Assembly (NCBI GenBank): GCA_003175915.1
Contig: PSRH01000090.1
Location: 1 to 6,112, forward strand
DNA length: 6,112 bases
Direction: 5' to 3'
Source of the DNA: Candidatus Melainabacteria bacterium
Lineage (GTDB): Bacteria > Cyanobacteriota > Vampirovibrionia > Obscuribacterales > Obscuribacteraceae
Shown here: positions 5,739-6,112 of the stretch, piece after piece
Layout of the letters: every line of letters begins with the position of its first letter
Numbering within the stretch: the stretch's first letter is position 1
Notes under the pieces: model-generated
Database searches by the model: none
What the model was told of the DNA's origin: nothing
Seen by the model: only the letters and a program-made list of their open reading frames with translations
Translations under genes and position numbers: made by a program

Positions 5739-6112
5739 GTGGCTAGTGAGTCCGAGGTTTTTATCTGGAACCGTCAGATGGAGCTTCTATCTGGCTCGGA
5801 TTTACGATGCCTGCAAGTCGAACGTTTAAAAGCTCTTGTGGAGCGGTTGCAAGCGAGAGTGCCGTTCTACAAAGCCCATTTGAAAGGCATTGCCTCGGAC
5901 AAGCTCAAAACGCTGGACGATTTAAGATGGCTTCCTTTCACGAACAAGGCCGACCTGAGGAATAATTATCCTCTCGGTCTATTGGCCGTCAGTGCGGGCG
6001 AACTGGTTCGCATCCAAGCTTCCTCAGGCACTAAAGGCAAGCCCAACGTGGCCGGCTATACCAAACAGGATCTCAGCCTCTGGGCAGAAGTCTGCGCACG
6101 CTCTCTGGCAGC
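5739..6112 (+). CDS. paaK: PaaK-like phenylacetate-CoA ligase, N-terminal part, cut by window end
   Basis: The first 124 codons of an ANL-superfamily acyl-CoA ligase are visible; the family is about 430-450 residues long, so roughly 70 percent lies beyond the edge. PaaK uses ATP to form an acyl-adenylate and then passes the acyl group to CoA, the entry step of phenylacetate degradation. Recognisable family features are RVPFYKAHL at 40-48, the LPFTNKADLRNNYP block at 65-78, and R91-I-Q-A-SSGTKGKP (P-loop at 95-102) followed by NVAGYTKQD (103-111). The third-last P-loop block differs from the usual SSGTTGKP by Lys for Thr at 99. The GTG start has its own ribosome site. It follows the PaaA-like gene on the same strand, probably as one transcript or as two coordinated units. 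Substrate could be phenylacetate or another aryl or short acid; the acid-binding residues are not in view. Confidence 0.88.
   Translation, partial: MASESEVFIWNRQMELLSGSDLRCLQVERLKALVERLQARVPFYKAHLKGIASDKLKTLDDLRWLPFTNKADLRNNYPLGLLAVSAGELVRIQASSGTKGKPNVAGYTKQDLSLWAEVCARSLA

Overview
The window is bacterial DNA with moderate GC (about half, by eye), canonical Shine-Dalgarno sites in front of the two metabolic genes, and short intergenic gaps. Nothing in it fixes the taxon. The mix of a very long CPBP-type membrane protease, a stand-alone PaaA-like di-iron protein and a PaaK-like ligase would fit an environmental lineage such as Acidobacteria or an Obscuribacterales-type relative of cyanobacteria, but this is only a guess. 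I see no rRNA, tRNA, CRISPR array, insertion sequence or phage gene.

Left part (1-4496). A 308-residue protein of unknown function, with one N-terminal membrane anchor, is encoded on the plus strand (126-1052). It meets, tail to tail with only 12 bp between stops, a 1143-residue polytopic membrane protein on the minus strand (1065-4496). The large protein is a CPBP/Abi-type (CAAX-protease-like) intramembrane metalloprotease. Its most striking property is that it is built from two collinear copies of the same module (anchor helix, extracytoplasmic domain, helix bundle). The first copy keeps the EExxxR, WGFMH and HxxxD metal-site motifs, while the second has lost them all and looks like a pseudo-protease.

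Middle (4497-4826). A divergent, gene-free 330 bp region separates the protease gene from the metabolic genes. It holds a hairpin in the protease leader, an extended -10 promoter candidate pointing right with a GCCAA-N3-TTGGC palindrome where the -35 should be, and a second 5-3-5 palindrome in the leader.

Right part (4827-6112). A PaaA-like ferritin-fold di-iron oxygenase (248 residues) is followed, across a 165 bp gap, by the start of a PaaK-like phenylacetate-CoA ligase, cut by the window edge. The gap contains a GC-rich, purine-rich imperfect inverted repeat. In the classical phenylacetyl-CoA pathway the ligase makes the CoA thioester and the PaaA-containing complex epoxidises its aromatic ring. 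Here the two proteins sit side by side without PaaB, PaaC, PaaD or PaaE between them, so they may act together on an aryl-CoA or another acyl-CoA. What follows the ligase is not visible.
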